Shown here one piece after another: positions 63,532 through 64,000 of a DNA stretch of 64,000 nt (its first letter is position 1; every line of letters starts with the position of its first letter). The position numbers and the translations under genes are program-made. The DNA is from Brevibacillus parabrevis (lineage in GTDB: Bacteria > Bacillota > Bacilli > Brevibacillales > Brevibacillaceae), in the NCBI RefSeq assembly GCF_003710905.1, contig NZ_RHHV01000005.1, positions 1-64,000 on the forward strand, in the 5' to 3' direction. Under the pieces are notes generated by a model. The model worked only from the letters and a program-made list of their open reading frames with translations, was not told where the DNA came from and made no database searches.

Positions 63532-63901
63532 CGTGCTCATAATCAATAGCGAAAAGGGACAAGCGACCATGCCAGCAAGCCCTCAAGCAAGGGAAAAAGA
63601 ACGGAGCTTCATTACCAGCAAGCAGTCTAAAAGGCAGAGGATAGCTGCCGAGACATGTTCCTGCTGCCAAACCAATGTAATGTGTGGCATTTTTTCTATT
63701 CATACGTCTTCTATATAATAGTTCGATTTAGCTTCCGGAACACCAGCCAACAAGGCCCTTTTCAGCAAACAAGGAGCTATCATGCCAAAAAAATCCGAGG
63801 TTGATTAGCAGCACGAACGGGACGGGATGATGAATGGAACTTCCATTTCGCAAGTGAAAGTAAATAAAAATAGAAGATAGAGCAAGGAGAGAAACAAACT
63901 C

Positions 63902-64000
63902 ATGCATATCCAGCGACTGCAAGCAGATCAGCCATACCTGTCCCAAATCGTGCGTTTATGGAATGACAACGCCCAAGAAACAGCAGATTGCTCGCTGAGC
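63902..64000 (+). CDS. Start of a probable GNAT acetyltransferase gene, cut by the window end
   Basis: AAGGAG precedes ATG 63902, and 33 codons remain open (MHIQRLQADQPYLSQIVRLWND...). The beginning resembles GNAT proteins, but the length is too short to be sure. Confidence 0.45.
   Translation, partial: MHIQRLQADQPYLSQIVRLWNDNAQETADCSLS

Overview
The window reads as chromosome of a spore-forming, Gram-positive Bacillota, most like Brevibacillus or a close Paenibacillaceae relative. The grounds are strong AGGAGG-type ribosome binding sites, frequent GTG and TTG starts, a GerPF-like spore gene, T-box and L-box leaders, Fur boxes and a type V-B CRISPR locus with a 1108-residue Cas12b. No rRNA or tRNA gene is visible. 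The genus is inferred from gene content, not proven.

Region 1 (1-7.6 kb) is a complete type V-B CRISPR-Cas locus. Array 1 (cut by the window edge) is followed by cas12b, a cas4-cas1 fusion, cas2, a predicted tracrRNA and array 2. All are read rightward. The two arrays carry slightly different 36-bp repeats, and both decay at their trailer ends. Region 2 (7.6-22.7 kb) is mostly housekeeping. It holds an AraC regulator whose frame runs through a Fur box into a siderophore-binding lipoprotein, an orphan response regulator, an MFS pump with a MarR regulator, a diguanylate cyclase, a chemoreceptor operon behind a c-di-GMP-I riboswitch, trmB-azlCD, an AlkD-like protein and a polar amino-acid ABC transporter.

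Region 3 (22.75-25.94 kb) is an AT-rich block of secreted proteins. It lies between 121/123-bp direct repeats that duplicate the 3' end of a KTSC-domain gene, with a second, diverged repeat pair beside it. Region 4 (26-45.9 kb) carries PadR-VanZ, a large GH101-like lipoprotein, a LysR/SDR pair, a GerPF-like gene with a broken tail, a PAS-GGDEF-EAL protein, a NAD module (nadD, nicotinamidase, NrtR-like regulator), ppk and ppx, alaR-alaT behind a T-box with an alanine specifier, and cidAB with divergent cidR. Region 5 (46-53 kb) has two tandem Fur-box-linked TolC-like genes, lysP behind a lysine riboswitch, and small enzymes.

Region 6 (52.8-62.5 kb) is a secreted polymorphic-toxin locus. An XRE/ImmA/S24-like operon is divergent from a PPC-domain secreted protein, a 1858-residue Rhs/YD-repeat toxin and a predicted immunity gene. 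Repeated palindromes in the shared promoter region suggest the XRE protein controls the toxin operon. KptA and the start of an acetyltransferase-like gene close the window.
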